From Euclidia mi (Eukaryota > Arthropoda > Insecta > Lepidoptera > Erebidae): a stretch of DNA of 64,000 bases. Positions within the stretch are counted from its first letter, which is position 1; each line of letters starts with the position of its first letter. Positions 62,327 through 64,000 of the stretch are shown here, piece by piece. The stretch lies in assembly GCA_944739405.2 (NCBI GenBank), contig OX123182.2, forward strand, positions 94,666,051-94,730,050, written 5' to 3'. The notes beneath the pieces are model-generated. The model ran no database searches and was not told the origin of the DNA. It saw only the letters and a list, made by a program, of their open reading frames with translations. A program made the position numbers and the translations under genes.

Positions 62327-62875
62327 TCTGTAGCAATAAACTTGTTTTGCAAGCTAAATACAAAAGAATAAATTTATAAAACGTAAACAAAAGAACAGCT
62401 GTCCGAATACAAAAGGACCGTTACGAACGGACAATGTATGGTCAAGGTCAATCGCTCAATCCGTATCTACTTAACTTACAAAACGGTTGAATTTGAATTT
62501 AATACATTATTTTGTAGTTTAGAGCATATGGAACACTAAATATAGCAAACGCAAATAAATGGAAGTGAATAAAAGTTAAATGCAACGAAAAAGTATCGAG
62601 AAAGTTCGAGAAAGATTTTAAAGGCTTGAAAAGAAGCAGAGAAATGACTAATTGGAACGAATACACTTAAATACCGCACATATACTCCCAGAAAATGACT
62701 CCAGCTTCCCTGAAGACGATGCAGGCTGCAGCAGGAACGACTTCTTTCTTCAAATTTGCGCCGTCACGGTCGAAGTCCAAGTGATAGCAAAATGGCGTTG
62801 ACGAAGTTAATTTTTAACTTTAAGATGCTTGATGTACGCGCGAAGGACCACTGGATCTCTTCAAAGTTGAGGAAA
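62327..62875 (-). other. Leader region upstream of Gag, copy C
   Basis: Counterpart of 17,414-17,964. No 5' LTR in the sense orientation. Confidence 0.6.
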
Positions 62876-63112
62876 ACTTCTCTGCTTCAGGCAAAGTCCA
62901 AGTGGTTCGTTTCCAGAGGTGAACTGAAGCCGGGTTCCTTAGTCCTAATCAAGGACAGAACAATGCCGCCTCTTCTATGGTCGTTGGGTTGGGTCCTGAG
63001 GACGTATCCTGGCGTGGACGGCGTGACGAGGGTAGCAGAACTGAAGACGAAGAAAGGCACCATTCGCCGTGCCTTCAACACCATCTGCCCCTTGCCCGAC
63101 CAAGAATTTTGA
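62876..63112 (+). pseudogene. Inverted copy of BEL integrase C-terminal tail (unit C)
   Basis: Same as 17,965-18,201. Opposite in orientation to pol. It is in frame with leader-derived codons beginning near 62,756 (118 codons). Confidence 0.85.
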
Positions 63113-63134
63113 AGATCCTTCAACCCGGGGAATA

Positions 63135-63428
63135 TGTCGGCGCCTGACGTCACCGGGACGAGTGCGGGTGCGGCGCGGGGCGGACCTCGAGACGGCGACG
63201 GTCCGCGGCGCCTGCGCACCTCACTCCGCTACCGACACTCGCTCGGAACCCCCATACGCGACGCACTGACCGCGGGCACTTTTATTATTCACAATAATTT
63301 GTACTCGGTATTCATGTTAATTAAACTTTATATTTAGTATACAGTCCACTGCTTTATTTATTGTCCCGAAAAGGCCTATCCGGTGCGCGGCGCACCTGCA
63401 GTCGTCCTGGTGACGTCAGGCGCCGACA
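63135..63428 (+). repeat. Inverted LTR with long terminal inverted repeats (unit C)
   Basis: 294 bp, TGTCGGCGCC ... GGCGCCGACA, with ~38-bp inverted ends carrying a few substitutions. It lacks the extra hairpin arm of copy B. Confidence 0.75.
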
Positions 63429-64000
63429 GTGTATGTGTGGAACGTATGGCCACAAATGAACAAATACGTGCATGTGTGCTTAACAAACTAGTCGATATTC
63501 CTCTGAAATGCTATTATTTGTTGTTGTGGTTTGTGGTAAACTAGTCTCTTTACTATTTACTAGCTGTCGACCGCAGATTTGCCGATGGTACATTTCAAAT
63601 AAGAAGTAAGAAATACAATATTATAAAAAGCAGCGTCATTATTAAAAATTATGGCCGTGTTGCTTGGATATTAATTTTTTTATTTATTTAATATTAAAAC
63701 AACATAACATAACATAACTTCACGCCTTTTTATCCCCGAAGGGGTAGGCAGAGGTGTATTACATACCCACATTGAAACAACGTCTTACATTAAATGCTGA
63801 GATATTTGACATGTGTTTTTATACTTCAAGCAGGCGCGCGGTCTTTTGTAACGGGAGCGGTCGCGCGTATCTTAAAGACTACATACATAGACTCACGCCT
63901 GTTTCTCCGAAAGGGTAGGCAGCGGCATATTGGTCTAACGGCCAGTGTTTTGATCCCATGTAATAGGCGGCGAGCCTATTGCCGCTTATCGGGATATTTT
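63429..64000. repeat. Right flank of unit C
   Basis: Matches 18,531-19,102, including the SINE tails near 63,720-63,775 and 63,890-63,990. Cut by the window edge. Confidence 0.65.

Larger units (their letters stand above)
52673..64000 (-). mobile_element. BEL/Pao-containing repeat unit, copy C
   Basis: Same order as unit B, in the same orientation, about 45 kb away, and still alignable at the window's end. It has its own lesions (a short insertion near 58,460, a deletion near 58,722, an insertion near 59,353, lost bases near 60,113 and 60,832). It keeps some features lost in A and B, such as the protease Asp and the RT motif A frame. Confidence 0.87.

Overview
The window looks like nuclear DNA of a lepidopteran insect (moth or butterfly). 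It is AT-rich, has introns, and is dense in repeat types I associate with Lepidoptera: BEL/Pao LTR retrotransposons, tRNA-derived SINEs, RTE/CR1/Jockey-like LINE 3' ends ending in GATA or GATGATGAT tails, and Helitron ends. No bacterial-style operon, CRISPR array, rRNA gene or genuine tRNA gene was seen.

Layout. (1) 1-19,102 holds two head-to-tail copies (A, B) of a large repeat unit, and 52,673-64,000 holds a third (C). Each unit has a 3-4 kb AT-rich non-coding module, a BEL/Pao element read on the minus strand (3' LTR-like end, integrase/RNase H/RT, protease, Gag), a leader, and then, in B and C, an inverted second copy of the element's own 3' end (last integrase codons plus an LTR with long terminal inverted repeats). 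A is cut off inside gag, where B begins. Every copy has frameshifts or stops, so none can encode a complete polyprotein alone. (2) 19,103-26,425 is intergenic, with SINE and LINE pieces. (3) 26,426-29,064 holds the only convincing host gene, a GMC-family FAD oxidoreductase with two visible exons. It lacks the usual His of the H-x-V-G-T-C motif. (4) 29,065-39,146 is intergenic with LINE and SINE remnants. (5) 39,369-41,321 is a foldback element: two long inverted arms built of ~172-bp subrepeats, flanked by a 9-10 bp target duplication, with a SINE inserted in one arm. (6) 44,776-52,670 is a mixture of Helitron, LINE and terminal-inverted-repeat elements. One of these (49,124-51,011) carries a decayed zinc-finger plus restriction-like endonuclease coding remnant.

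The window is therefore mainly mobile DNA around one host gene. The most interesting structures are the inverted-end BEL units (a transcript through one could fold into a ~0.5 kb hairpin), the foldback element with its paralogous empty SINE site, the GMC protein without its usual active-site His, and a SINE/LINE pair with a shared 3' tail. All identifications come from reading the sequence. No similarity search was run.
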